A DNA stretch of 64,000 nt from CBDCGJ01 sp965216645 (GTDB taxonomy: Bacteria > Pseudomonadota > Alphaproteobacteria > GCA-2731375). The notes under the pieces were generated by a model. The model saw only the letters and a program-made list of their open reading frames with translations. It did not search any database and was not told the origin of the DNA. The DNA lies in NCBI GenBank assembly GCA_965216645.1, contig CBDCGJ010000016.1, positions 1-64,000 of the forward strand, read 5' to 3'. Shown in pieces: positions 9,054 through 18,725 of the stretch. The position numbers were made by a program, and so were the translations under genes. Position 1 is the stretch's first letter, and the number at the start of each line of letters is the position of its first letter.

Positions 9054-9159
9054 ACCGGGCCCACCAGGGCCGAAACGAGTTCGGATCGCGCGTTTTCGTT
9101 CACGCGGCGGCGGGTTTTCGGTTAGACTTAAGCCGACACGCATATTAGGACATCCAGAA

Positions 9160-10032
9160 ATGACCAACGCCCGTTCGGTGGTTCAGATCGTCACCGCGCA
9201 TCAACAGCGCGAAGGCGCCGGATTCATAGTGCGGCGACCCTTTCCGACTCACGGCTTGGAGCAGGTGGACCCGTTTCTTATGTTGGATGAGTTCGGCCCC
9301 ATGACTTATGAGCCTGGTGAAGCCGTCGGCGCGCCGGATCATCCGCATCGGGGCTTCGAAACCGTGTCCTACTTGCTGGCCGGCGAGCAGTTGCATGAGG
9401 ACACCAACGGCGAACGTCAATTCATCCGCCCGGGCGACGTGCAGTGGATGACCGCCGGCGCCGGTATCGTGCATTCCGAAATGCCGTCGGAGGCCATTTT
9501 GCGCGACGGCGGCACCGTTCACGGCTTTCAGATCTGGGTGAATTTGCCGGCCGCGGACAAGATGACCAAACCCGGCTATCAGTTTCTGCCCGCGGGCGAT
9601 ATCCCCACCGCCGTCGGATCGGCGGGTAAGATCGAGGTCACGGTGATCGCCGGCGAAGCTTTCGGCGTAAGCGCCAAGATCGGCACCCATACGCCGATTT
9701 GGCTGCAGGATTGGCGGGTCGGCGCCGACGCCTCCGCCGCGATCGACGTTCCGGCCGATTTCGACGTCGCCGCTTATTGTTTCGAGGGGAAAGTTGCGCT
9801 GGGCCCGGAAAGCAACGTGATCGAGCGGGGACAGTTGGCCAAGTTCGGTCCGGGCGACAGCTTACAAGTTTCGGCGGCCGACGCTGACGGCGGCCGTTTC
9901 CTCCTGCTCGCCGGCCGGCCGATTAGGGAACCCGTGGCCCGCTACGGACCCTTCGTCATGAACACGCGGGAGGAATTGATCACCGCCGTCGAGGACTATC
10001 AGTCCGGCCGCATGGGCGCGATCGCCCGCTAA
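9160..10032 (+). CDS. Pirin family protein
   Basis: This 290-aa bicupin carries the pirin metal-binding pattern in its N-terminal cupin: His61 and His63 in DHPHRGFE, and His105 and Glu107 in AGIVHSEMP. The residue spacing is that of characterised pirins, which bind Fe(II) and in some bacteria have quercetin 2,3-dioxygenase activity or interact with metabolic enzymes. The C-terminal cupin (about 175-280) lacks obvious metal ligands, as usual. It is followed 40 nt later by a molybdenum hydroxylase gene on the same strand, which suggests a shared role in oxidising an aromatic or aldehyde compound (inference). Confidence 0.92.
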   Translation: MTNARSVVQIVTAHQQREGAGFIVRRPFPTHGLEQVDPFLMLDEFGPMTYEPGEAVGAPDHPHRGFETVSYLLAGEQLHEDTNGERQFIRPGDVQWMTAGAGIVHSEMPSEAILRDGGTVHGFQIWVNLPAADKMTKPGYQFLPAGDIPTAVGSAGKIEVTVIAGEAFGVSAKIGTHTPIWLQDWRVGADASAAIDVPADFDVAAYCFEGKVALGPESNVIERGQLAKFGPGDSLQVSAADADGGRFLLLAGRPIREPVARYGPFVMNTREELITAVEDYQSGRMGAIAR

Positions 10033-10072
10033 ATCTACGCAACAAATATTCGGAAAACAAAGAGGACCGCAG

Positions 10073-12403
10073 ATGAAATTCGGTATGGGCCAACGGGCGA
10101 TCCGGGTGGAAGACGCCCGCTTTCTGACCGGCCGCGGGCGCTATACGGACGATATCAACCTGCCGGATCAGCTTTACGGCTATGTCCTCCGCTCGCCTTA
10201 CGCCAATGCCAAGATCGGCGGTATCGACAAAGACGCGGCGCAGAACTCGCCAGGCGTCCACGCGATCTATACCGGCGCGGACGCGGCGACGGCCGGATTT
10301 GGCACATTGCCTTGTCTGGCCACCAGCATGGTACCGCTAAGCCGGCCCGACGGCAGTCCCATCCACGTGCCGCCGCGCGCTATCCTGGCGAAGTATCAGG
10401 TCGCCTTCGCCGGCGATTACGTCGCCTTTGTCGTGGCCGACAGCCTGGCCCAAGCCAAAGACGCGGCGGAGCTGATCGACGTCGATTATGACGAGCTGCC
10501 AACCAATACGGATACCGCCAGGGCGTTGGAAGGGCCTGCGGTATGGGCCGATTGTCCCGACAATATCTGCTTCCGCATCGAAATGGGCGACATGGCGGCG
10601 GTGAATGCCGCCTTCGAGAACGCGGCCCATATCGTCAACACAGAGATCCCGGTATCGCGGATCGCCCAAAATCCGATGGAACCGCGCGCCGCCCTGGGCG
10701 ACTATGACCGGCAGGCGGATCGCTATATCCTCTATTCCGGCAACCAGAACCCGCACGATCTGCGTCAATTGCTGTGCGACCATGTCTTCAAGATACCAAG
10801 CACGGATATGCGGGTGGTCAGCCCCGATATGGGCGGCGCCTTCGGCATGCGCAGCAATACGTTCCCGGAGCTCGCGCTGGTGATGTGGGCGGCGAAAGAA
10901 CTTGGCCGGCCGGTCAAATGGGTCAGCGACCGAAGCGAGGCGTTCCTCTCTGACGACCACGGCCGCGATATGCGCCTGTCGGTCGAACTGGCGCTCTCCG
11001 CCGACGGCATGTTCGACGCCATCCGGCTGCGCAATGTGGCGAATATGGGCGCATATCTCTCGGTCTTCGGCCCCTTCCCGGCCTTCGGCAATATGGGTGG
11101 GCTCGCCGGGGTCTACCGGACGCCGCATATCGCCGCCGACGTCACCGGCGTGTTCACCAACACCACGCCGATCGGCCCCTATCGCGGCGCCGGCCGGCCG
11201 GAAGCGATCCTGGCGATCGAACGGGCGATCGACGTGGCCGCGCGGCAGCTCGACATCGACCGGGTCGAACTGCGCCGTCGCAATATGATCGCGCCGGAAG
11301 ACATGCCGTTTCAAACCGGCCTCACCTATCTCTACGATTGCGGCGCCTTCGAACGGAACATGGACGCTGCCATGGCGCAGGCGGACTATGCCGGCTACGC
11401 CGCACGGCGGTCGGAAAGCGAAGCCCGAGGCAGGATCCGCGGTCTTGGCGTCGTCAACGCCATCGAACAATCCGCCGGCCTGTTCGACGAAGGCGCGGAA
11501 CTGCGGTTCGACGCCGCGGGCCGGGCGACCTTGATGATGGGGACGCATTCCCATGGACAGGGTCATGAGACCGTGTTCCGCCAGCTTTTAGCCGACAAAC
11601 TGGGGCTGGAATTCGAACAAATCCGCTTCCAGCAAGGCGATACCGATGTCGTAAGCCACGGACATGGCACCTTCGGCTCCCGCAGCGCGGTGCTGGGCGG
11701 CAGCGCGCTAGTTCGGGCGTCGGAAATGATCGTCGAACAAGGCACGTCCATCGCAGCTCATGTTCTGGAAGCGGCGACGGAAGATATCGAGTTCGAGGAC
11801 GGTAGCTTCCAGGTCGCCGGCACCGACAAAGCCATGTCGCTGGCGGACGTCGCCGCGGCGGCATTGAACCCGGCGGTTCGGCCACCGGGGATGGACGCCG
11901 GTCTGCGCGCCTTCGCCACTTTCACACCGCCTGGACCGACATTCCCGAATGCCTGCCATGTTTGCGAGGTCGAATTGGACCCGGAGACCGGCAAGATCGA
12001 GACCGAGCGCTATCACGTCGTCTGCGACGTCGGCAATGCCTTGAACCCATTGATCGTCGAAGGGCAAATCCATGGCGGCGTGGTCCAGGGCATCGGCCAG
12101 ATCCTGGTTGAGGAGATGCGCTGGGACGACGATACCGGGCAATTGATCACAGGTTCGCTGATGGACTACGCCCTGCCGCGCGCCGATCTATTGCCGGACC
12201 TTCGCGTCACCCTGGATGGGGTGCCGACCGGCCGCAACGCACTCGGTGTCAAAGGCGCGGGCGAAGCCGGTACGGTCGGCGGCATGCCCAGTCTGACCAA
12301 CGCGGTCGCTGACGCCCTGGCGCAGGCAGGTGCGGACATGGTGGACATGCCGGCCACCAGCGAAAAGATTTGGCGGGCGCTCCGTCGCGCAGCAAAGGAT
12401 TAA
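10073..12403 (+). CDS. Xanthine dehydrogenase/CO-dehydrogenase-type molybdopterin-binding large subunit
   Basis: At 776 aa this is a full-length molybdenum hydroxylase large subunit. The N-terminal a/b hammerhead (about residues 15-125) is followed by the Moco-binding parts: GGAFGMRSNTFPE, a PYRGAGRPEAI loop (the form-II-type loop, not the CoxL AYxCSFR loop), HGQGHETVFRQ, and near the C-terminus GVKGAGEAGTVGG, which contains the catalytic glutamate. It should oxidise an aldehyde or N-heterocycle. The partner FAD and 2Fe-2S subunits are absent from both sides, so they must be encoded elsewhere or the enzyme is an orphan. A gaggacc ribosome-binding site precedes ATG 10073. Confidence 0.92.
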   Translation: MKFGMGQRAIRVEDARFLTGRGRYTDDINLPDQLYGYVLRSPYANAKIGGIDKDAAQNSPGVHAIYTGADAATAGFGTLPCLATSMVPLSRPDGSPIHVPPRAILAKYQVAFAGDYVAFVVADSLAQAKDAAELIDVDYDELPTNTDTARALEGPAVWADCPDNICFRIEMGDMAAVNAAFENAAHIVNTEIPVSRIAQNPMEPRAALGDYDRQADRYILYSGNQNPHDLRQLLCDHVFKIPSTDMRVVSPDMGGAFGMRSNTFPELALVMWAAKELGRPVKWVSDRSEAFLSDDHGRDMRLSVELALSADGMFDAIRLRNVANMGAYLSVFGPFPAFGNMGGLAGVYRTPHIAADVTGVFTNTTPIGPYRGAGRPEAILAIERAIDVAARQLDIDRVELRRRNMIAPEDMPFQTGLTYLYDCGAFERNMDAAMAQADYAGYAARRSESEARGRIRGLGVVNAIEQSAGLFDEGAELRFDAAGRATLMMGTHSHGQGHETVFRQLLADKLGLEFEQIRFQQGDTDVVSHGHGTFGSRSAVLGGSALVRASEMIVEQGTSIAAHVLEAATEDIEFEDGSFQVAGTDKAMSLADVAAAALNPAVRPPGMDAGLRAFATFTPPGPTFPNACHVCEVELDPETGKIETERYHVVCDVGNALNPLIVEGQIHGGVVQGIGQILVEEMRWDDDTGQLITGSLMDYALPRADLLPDLRVTLDGVPTGRNALGVKGAGEAGTVGGMPSLTNAVADALAQAGADMVDMPATSEKIWRALRRAAKD

Positions 12404-12406
12404 GTC

Positions 12407-13411
12407 ATGCGCGGCGTGGTTGTTGCCTTTCTGGTTGCACTTGTCGCCACGACCGCCGCTCGGGCAAACGATGTCAGTCGGCCGGGCAATCCCGGCAAAC
12501 CGACCCAGGTCAGCATCACCATGTCAATCCTCGATGTCGACGAAATAGACGGAGCCGCGCAAAGTTTCGATGCCAGCGTCTATGCGGAAGCGCGCTGGCA
12601 CGACCCGCGCCTCGCCCATGGCGGACCGGAGGAGCGGTCCTATAGCCTGAACGAGGTCTGGCATCCGAGGCTTTTCATCGTCAACGCCCAAAGAACTTGG
12701 TCCGCCTTTCCGACCACCGTTGAGGTCAGCGGCGACGGCACGGTCACGCAACGCCAACGCGTCTGGGGCTCCTTCTCCCAACCGCTCGTCCTCAGAGATT
12801 TCCCTTTCGACAGCCAGAACTTCTCGATCACGCTGACGGCAGCGGACTACGGGGTCGACGAAGTCGCTCTGATCGCCGACCCCGACCGCCCCTCCGCGAT
12901 CGCCAGCACGCTATCGTTGCCGGATTGGGATGTGTCCGCGATTGAGACGGCGGCGACGGTTTACCGCATCAACGAAAAACTAGAAGGCGTGCCGAGTTTC
13001 TCGCTGTCGTTCGCGGCCAAGCGGCGCAGCGCCTATTTCGTTTACAAAGTGATCATCCCTTTGATCTTGATCGTCTGCATGTCCGGCATCGTGTTCTGGC
13101 TCGACCCGACCCAAGCCGGCACCCAAATCGGCGTGTCGACCACGGCCATGTTGACGCTGATCGCCTATCGCTTCACCATCGACGGCCTGGTGCCGAAAGT
13201 GTCCTACATGACCCGCATGGACAACTTCATATTCGGCGCGACGTTCATCGTCTTCGTGACATTGCTGCAGGCCGTGACCACATCGCTGCTCGCCCAGGCT
13301 GACCGCGTCGCGCTGGCCCGCCGGATCGACCGCTGGTGCCGCTCGCTGTTCCTCCTCGCCTTCCTCGCCATGAGCTATCTCGCGTTTTTCTACGATGGAC
13401 CGACTGAATAA
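12407..13411 (+). CDS. Prokaryotic pentameric ligand-gated ion channel (Cys-loop receptor homologue)
   Basis: The 334-aa protein has a signal peptide (residues 1-20). A beta-rich extracellular domain (about 30-205) includes EARWHDPRLA, the EVWHPRLFIVNA strand and the loop LRDFPFDSQNFSITL, which aligns with the Cys-loop core and lacks the two cysteines, as in bacterial members. Four membrane helices follow: M1 210-232, M2 239-257 (GTQIGVSTTAMLTLIAYRF, pore-lining), M3 268-291 and M4 311-329. This is the GLIC/ELIC architecture. It starts 3 nt after the molybdenum hydroxylase stop and so is very likely co-transcribed with it. The ligand and ion selectivity are unknown. Confidence 0.9.
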   Translation: MRGVVVAFLVALVATTAARANDVSRPGNPGKPTQVSITMSILDVDEIDGAAQSFDASVYAEARWHDPRLAHGGPEERSYSLNEVWHPRLFIVNAQRTWSAFPTTVEVSGDGTVTQRQRVWGSFSQPLVLRDFPFDSQNFSITLTAADYGVDEVALIADPDRPSAIASTLSLPDWDVSAIETAATVYRINEKLEGVPSFSLSFAAKRRSAYFVYKVIIPLILIVCMSGIVFWLDPTQAGTQIGVSTTAMLTLIAYRFTIDGLVPKVSYMTRMDNFIFGATFIVFVTLLQAVTTSLLAQADRVALARRIDRWCRSLFLLAFLAMSYLAFFYDGPTE

Positions 13412-13483
13412 AGTCGAGGAGGATATTCAAAATTTTCGTTGCGCTGCATGTTTTGATCGATCCCTATTCAGAAAGAGATTTAC

Positions 13484-14249
13484 ATGCGTGAACCCATACC
13501 GAGTTGGCCACGCGAATTGTATTCAGCGGGTGGCGGCGATCCGAATTTGTTTTATGTCGTGTATGGCCCGGCACCGGCGGATTTCAACGTGTCGAGATCG
13601 ACTTACCGCTGCGACGGCGTGCCGTCCGGCATCGACCTAAGAAGCTTCGACAGCCAAGCACATCCGGAAATAGTCGATAGATTTCGAGAGGGTTATCTTT
13701 GGGAGAGCTTCTGCGACGAGTATCCCAGCGTTGCCGATATTGTTCATGAATCGATCCGAATGTTGCGTCATCCAAGGCGTCGTGCCGGACCCAGGCAACT
13801 TGAATTACTTCCGCGACATTATTGGCATCATTGAGTTTCTTTTGGCTTCGGGGGGCTCAGCTGTCTACGACCCATTCGGCTTCCGTTGGTGGAGCCGCAC
13901 TCAATGGCGGGAAGAGGTGTTCGACCGGGAAGCCTTCGCCCCTGAGAAGCATGTCATCATATTATCGTCTGATGACAATGACGGGACGTGGCTTCACACG
14001 CGCGGCATGATCAAATTCGGTCGGCCGGATCTCAGCATTCATGGTGTCCCAAAGAACATGAGGGAGACGGCGGTAAAGATGATCGATCGATTCATCCGAA
14101 TTCAAGCTGCGGGCGCGATCATCGAGGAAGGGCAGAGCATCGTCATGGAAGGCATGCCAGAAGGTTATGTCTGCCGGCACCGGGGAGATTTCGACGACCC
14201 CGACTTCAACAACGTACATGTCGAAATCGTTCGACAATCGCGGGCTTAA
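13484..14249 (+). pseudogene. Hypothetical protein gene split by a frameshift near 13760
   Basis: Two overlapping reading frames look like halves of one gene. The first (13484-13834) gives a plausible protein up to about VADIVHESI and then turns into Arg/Pro/His-rich noise. The second (from about 13755 to 14249) continues sensibly with CCVIQGVVPDPGNLNYFRDIIG and ends in VHVEIVRQSRA. Joined, they would encode about 250 aa. I do not recognise the family. The shift could be a genuine mutation or a sequencing error. Its stop overlaps the convergent LLM gene by 4 nt. Confidence 0.6.
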
Positions 14250-15325
14250 GCGATCTTCGGCAGTACCTCGTTTTTCAATAATGCCATGGATTGATGCCAG
14301 GCGTCGTAGGGCGTCCATTCATGCCCCATGGCGAGCAGGGTGCCGAAGTCGCCGATTTCTCCGCGCAGGTCGTTGAGTTTCTGGGCCACCTCGTCGACGC
14401 TGCCGACAATGAAGACGTTATCGATCAGGTAATCGATAGTGACGTCGGCGTCGGCCATGTCCGGATCGTTCTTCAACAGTTTCAGCATGCCGACCTTCGG
14501 AAGCAAACGGAAGAAGTAGTTTTCGAAGTCCCGCGCCATGACCCCTTCGGCCGCCTGACGGCGGGCCTCGGCGCTCGTTTCCGCGACGAAAACCTCCCGC
14601 GCCACGCGCCAGTCGTTGCGGTCGGCGGTGCGACCCGCTTCGACGGCACCCGCCTCGATCGCGTCCCAATGGGTTTTCAGCAGCACCGGCGGAATCAGAT
14701 TGATCGACATGGGGATCCAGCCGCGACTGCCCGCCATTTTCAAAGTACCGGAATGGGGCGAGACGCCGGCCACCCCGATCGGCGGATGGGGTGTCTGATA
14801 GGGCCGGACATGGGCCCGCAATCCGATATCCGTCTGGGTCTCGGGAATGGTGAACTTCCACCACTCGGTTTCATAGTCGCCGGGCGCGGGATCGGCCCAG
14901 AGCTTCAGGATCGTATCCAGGGAGGCGCGTGTATAGGCGCCGTTATCCACCGTCGCGTTTTCCCCGAAATAGCCGAAGACCTGCATATCGCCCGGAAAAC
15001 TGCCGGTCCCGATACCCCAGTTGAAGCGACCTTCGGCCATGTGATCGAGCTGCGCGATGCGGTTCGCCAGGACGAAGGGATTGTGGTTCGGCATGCAGCT
15101 GACGCCGGTGCCGAGGCGGATATTCTTCGTCAGCGCCAAAGCCTGGGCTATGAACAGTTCCGGCGACGGGATGTTTTCCCACTCCGACGTGAAATGCTCT
15201 CCGATCCAGGCCTCCGCATAGCCGAGCTCGTCGAGGGCGACGATCTGCGCCAGATCCGATTTCAAGGTTTCCGTGAAATTCGCCCCTGGTGGGTGCAAGG
15301 GCATGGTGAACAGGCCGAGCTTCAT
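14246..15325 (-). CDS. LLM class flavin-dependent oxidoreductase
   Basis: The 359-aa protein begins MKLGLFTMPLHPPG at ATG 15325, which has a strong gggaggag-type ribosome-binding site just upstream; a longer frame to 15421 has no such support. Luciferase-like TIM-barrel features include EAWIGEHFTSEWENIPSPELFIAQALALT, IRLGTGVSCMPNHNPFVLANRIAQLDHMAEGR and FNWGIGTGSFPGDMQVFG, typical of bacterial luciferase and alkanal monooxygenase relatives. It uses reduced FMN with O2 or F420-like chemistry; the substrate cannot be assigned. It is convergent with the frameshifted gene to its left. Confidence 0.9.
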   Translation of the reverse strand: MKLGLFTMPLHPPGANFTETLKSDLAQIVALDELGYAEAWIGEHFTSEWENIPSPELFIAQALALTKNIRLGTGVSCMPNHNPFVLANRIAQLDHMAEGRFNWGIGTGSFPGDMQVFGYFGENATVDNGAYTRASLDTILKLWADPAPGDYETEWWKFTIPETQTDIGLRAHVRPYQTPHPPIGVAGVSPHSGTLKMAGSRGWIPMSINLIPPVLLKTHWDAIEAGAVEAGRTADRNDWRVAREVFVAETSAEARRQAAEGVMARDFENYFFRLLPKVGMLKLLKNDPDMADADVTIDYLIDNVFIVGSVDEVAQKLNDLRGEIGDFGTLLAMGHEWTPYDAWHQSMALLKNEVLPKIA

Positions 15326-15420
15326 GACGTCTCCTCCCCCAAGTTTCGGCACGCCAGCTGTCTGGCAAATGCGTCGATATCCGCTAATATTGCAACGAAT
15401 GGGGGTCGGGGACAACGTCA

Positions 15421-15898
15421 TGGACCGGCGTCATCGAGCGAACGTCGGCCGAGGAAGAGCTGCGAGCGCAGTTCGCGCAATCCTACCGCCGCAATCAGGC
15501 CGATGTTCTCTGTTGCCTGCCGGGCGCGCGCCGGGTCCTACGGGAATGCCGCCGCGTGCTGCGTCCGAAGGGGCGGATGGTCTTCACGGTGATTTCCGAC
15601 CGTCCGGTCTCGATGTCGCCGTCGGGGAAACGGCCTCCGACGTGGATCCGTCTTATGTCGTCCTGAGCGGCGATTACCACCTCGCTTTCGAAGATACAGG
15701 GTGGCGTATGGACGAAAAGGCCGTTATCTCGACAGCGCCCGCCGGTTTCTGGATGTCGACAGGGCTAACGAAACCGGACTGGCCGTAATTCCGAGCCCCG
15801 ACTTATGCCGCGAGCGTCTGCGGAAGGACATCGATCTGATCGAGGCGATCGACGGCGGGCTTTTGTGCCGGGAACTCTACCGACCGCGGCCAGGGTAG
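15421..15898 (+). pseudogene. Decayed SAM methyltransferase remnant
   Basis: No single frame spans this stretch, but successive frames carry pieces of a class I methyltransferase C-terminal half. From 15421 one frame reads an AQSYRRNQADVLCC segment and RECRRVLRPKGRMVFTVISDRP, the post-motif-III signature of these enzymes. After a shift a second frame continues with YHLAFEDTGWRMDEKAV. A third ends with DLCRERLRKDIDLIEAIDGGLLCRELYRPRPG before a stop at 15896-15898. The N-terminal SAM-binding region is missing. I read this as a truncated, multiply frameshifted gene. Confidence 0.55.
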
Positions 15899-15956
15899 TG
15901 CCCGGTATAGCGCGCAGGACCTTCGGCTATCCGAACGGGACCGGGCAGGGCCAATG

Positions 15957-18725
15957 CTAGAATCCACCGGGATGTCCGCCGGGATCGTTCATGATGAGAT
16001 TGATGTCGCCCAGTAGATTGTTGATGTCGCCTGGGTCGACGCCGACAAGGACATCATCCAACGTCACGTTATATTCGGCGGGGCCAACGGAAATGACCAC
16101 GTCGTCACCGTCTTGCGTGACTTCCACATCGCTTTCGCTGCCGCCGATATTGTCGAGCAGGCCGGAGAGGTCGACCGAGTCGTCGATCACGTCGAAGAAG
16201 TTGATCACGTCTTCGTCGCCGGAAGCGTCGCCATTAATGTAAATCGTGTCCGCACCGTCACCGGGATCGATGACATCGTTGCCGGCGGCACCCTCGATAT
16301 AGTCGTCGCCGTCGCCGCCGAAGATCGTGTCCGCTTCGCCGCCGCCGATAATCGTGTCGTTGCCGCCCAGGCCGTAGAAGGTATTGGCAGTACCGTTGTC
16401 AGTCAACAGGTCGTCGCCATCTGTCCCAACCACGACCTGATCGCCGCCGCCCTCGATCACCAACGTCTCCACCTGTGTCGTGGTATCCCCGTCTCCGTCC
16501 GTTAGCGTCCATGTGATTTCGACATTCAGATCCGTATTCGGATCGATGGGTTGCAGTTGCGTGACCTCGTAGGTATGAGATGTACTGCCGTCGGATTCGA
16601 GAATGTCGACTTCCGTTATCTGCCAAACGCCATTGTCGTCGATGAGCGTGTTCGTCGCATCATCCCAAGTCGCGCCGTCCGCCGATAGTACCAGGGATCC
16701 CATTCCGTCGGTCCCATAGTCGAATACCTCGATAGTTTGCACTGTCTTCAGACCGCCTACCTGGCTTAAGGCTATTCCATCGCCTTCCGATTCACCCGCG
16801 GTCGGGCCGTCATCGACGATTGTGACCCCTAAGTCCTTCGTCCAGACATCGCCGTCGCCATCCGTGACCTTCAACACGATCGACAAATCGTGCACGTCAT
16901 TAGGATCGTCGGAGTCCGCATGATCGATCGGGTTGATCTGATTTATGTAGGAATAGAAAGCGAAGGCGTCTTTGGAAAAAACATCCATTTTCTCCACGGT
17001 GAGGACATAATCTTCGTGCGTCAAAGTCATGGCCTCGCTATCCCAAACCGCGCCCGGCGCAACCAACTCGTAATCGGCCATGCCATCGGCGCCGGCCTTG
17101 AAGACAAAGGCGTTGCCTAAATCCGCCTCCCAGACAGTATCGCCAGATGCCAATCCATCCGTCTCATCAAAGGTCGGGTTGTCGATTTCGGCGAACCTAA
17201 AGACCGGCATATCGTCGTCAACCTTGACGCCAAAGGTGCCGAACGCCGTATCCCCGTCACCGTCTTCCACACCGTATGTGAAGGTGAAATCGACATCGTT
17301 TTCGTAACCCGGGTCGTTGCCATCATGCGCGACCGGATTGATGAGCCGCACGTCAAAGGCACCCGTAACGGGGTCGGTCAATTCGACTTCCAATACGGTG
17401 GTCCCATTTTGCGTCACCGTCAAAACATCGCCGGCTAGGGTGTAGTCGAAACCATTGGGAGCGCCGGAATCCGTCAAATATAGTCCCCCAGCGCCATCCG
17501 CACCGGGATCAAAGTCCAACGTCCCGCTCAAGCTCAGGGATTGATCGTCGTCACCAGGTTGCTCCGGACCCGAATAGCTGTACAGCTCTGGTAAATCATC
17601 TTCGTCAACGACGATCATAGGATTCAGACTCGAATCGATGGACGGTCCGTCGTCGAGAACTTCGGCCAGGAATTTCGTTTGGACCGGTTCGCCGTCGACC
17701 GTTTCACCTTCGACGGTGACCCGCCAACGGTTATGGTCGTCGTGATCGTCCGCATCCTCGTGCATTCCGACCAACAATTGCGTGAAGACGTAGGAACCGT
17801 CCGGCTGCAGTTCGATCTGCCAAACACCGTTGTCCTCGGTCAGGGTCTTCGTCTCGGCATCCCACGTCGCACCCGAAGCCGACAGAGTGAAGCTGTCGTA
17901 ATCGAGATCGCCGCCATCGTAGGAAATTTGACCGGCGACGGCGCCCAGACCGTCCGATTCATCCAAAGACACCGCGCTGGCACGGAGCTTGGGGCCGGCC
18001 GGCTCGGGTGCCGGTTCGGCGGTCGGCTCTGTCGGCTCGGTCGGAGCGGGCGCTGCAGGTGTCAGCACCACGGCAACGGGGCCGGGCGCATTCGGTTGGG
18101 CCGGCGTCTCGCTGTCCGTATCGGAGATCAGTCCTCCTAGACGATCTCCGTCAAATCCGGGAGCAATGCCGCCGTCGCTCTCCAATCCGACGATACGCTC
18201 GTTGAACTCTCTCAGGGCGACAGGAAAAGGCGTCGGGCCGATGGGATCCTCGGCGATCAAGCCGGTGATCGCCGCGCCCTGATCGCCGGAAAACTTGTTG
18301 ACGCCGCTACTTGGGGCCACTGCCTCTGCAGCCGATGCCAAATCGGACCCAGTAACACTGCCATTGGTTTCTTCGCCGAGGATTTCCGCGACGATGTCGC
18401 GGGCGATCTTTGTGCCATCGGAAAACTCGAGGAAAGCCAGATCATCCGCGTAGACAACATCATCCAAACCGACGACCCGTATCGCATTCCCGTCCTTGAA
18501 TTCGATCAAAAACGCCTCGTCTTCCGCCCGAATTTGGTCGATGTTTTCGATCCGACCCAGATAGATCGTCGGTGTTTCGCGTGCGTCGATCGTTCTGGCG
18601 ACGGTATCTGTAACAGTCTGAATGTCAGCGGACCCGCCGGCATTCTGATTATCCTGCTCTCTATGTCCGGTGGACTCGGTCAAAAAATGTGAATTCGTTG
18701 CAATTAAGTTACTCAATACAGTCAT
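15957..18725 (-). CDS. Large RTX/VCBS-type secreted repeat protein (type I secretion substrate)
   Basis: The 922-aa acidic protein has no Sec signal peptide. An N-terminal ~110-residue domain (TIYLGRIENIDQIRAEDEAF ... GLDDVVYADDLAFLEFSDGTKI) resembles the prefix of T1SS adhesins. A Pro/Glu/Thr linker (about 215-245) leads to several ~150-residue repeats, each ending in VDDGP or VDDDMP and containing NPIDHAD/NPVAHDG turns, as in DUF5801/T1SS-143 repeats. Near residues 770-830 are glycine/aspartate nonapeptides (YGLGGNDTI, FGGDGDDYI) that bind calcium. The C-terminus is probably the T1SS recognition tail. It likely acts at the cell surface in adhesion or biofilm. No type I transporter genes are adjacent. 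Confidence 0.88.
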   Translation of the reverse strand: MTVLSNLIATNSHFLTESTGHREQDNQNAGGSADIQTVTDTVARTIDARETPTIYLGRIENIDQIRAEDEAFLIEFKDGNAIRVVGLDDVVYADDLAFLEFSDGTKIARDIVAEILGEETNGSVTGSDLASAAEAVAPSSGVNKFSGDQGAAITGLIAEDPIGPTPFPVALREFNERIVGLESDGGIAPGFDGDRLGGLISDTDSETPAQPNAPGPVAVVLTPAAPAPTEPTEPTAEPAPEPAGPKLRASAVSLDESDGLGAVAGQISYDGGDLDYDSFTLSASGATWDAETKTLTEDNGVWQIELQPDGSYVFTQLLVGMHEDADDHDDHNRWRVTVEGETVDGEPVQTKFLAEVLDDGPSIDSSLNPMIVVDEDDLPELYSYSGPEQPGDDDQSLSLSGTLDFDPGADGAGGLYLTDSGAPNGFDYTLAGDVLTVTQNGTTVLEVELTDPVTGAFDVRLINPVAHDGNDPGYENDVDFTFTYGVEDGDGDTAFGTFGVKVDDDMPVFRFAEIDNPTFDETDGLASGDTVWEADLGNAFVFKAGADGMADYELVAPGAVWDSEAMTLTHEDYVLTVEKMDVFSKDAFAFYSYINQINPIDHADSDDPNDVHDLSIVLKVTDGDGDVWTKDLGVTIVDDGPTAGESEGDGIALSQVGGLKTVQTIEVFDYGTDGMGSLVLSADGATWDDATNTLIDDNGVWQITEVDILESDGSTSHTYEVTQLQPIDPNTDLNVEITWTLTDGDGDTTTQVETLVIEGGGDQVVVGTDGDDLLTDNGTANTFYGLGGNDTIIGGGEADTIFGGDGDDYIEGAAGNDVIDPGDGADTIYINGDASGDEDVINFFDVIDDSVDLSGLLDNIGGSESDVEVTQDGDDVVISVGPAEYNVTLDDVLVGVDPGDINNLLGDINLIMNDPGGHPGGF

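Noticed and set aside
10337..11566. 409-codon minus-strand ORF in the molybdenum hydroxylase
   Set aside because: Antisense shadow; the plus frame has all the Moco motifs.
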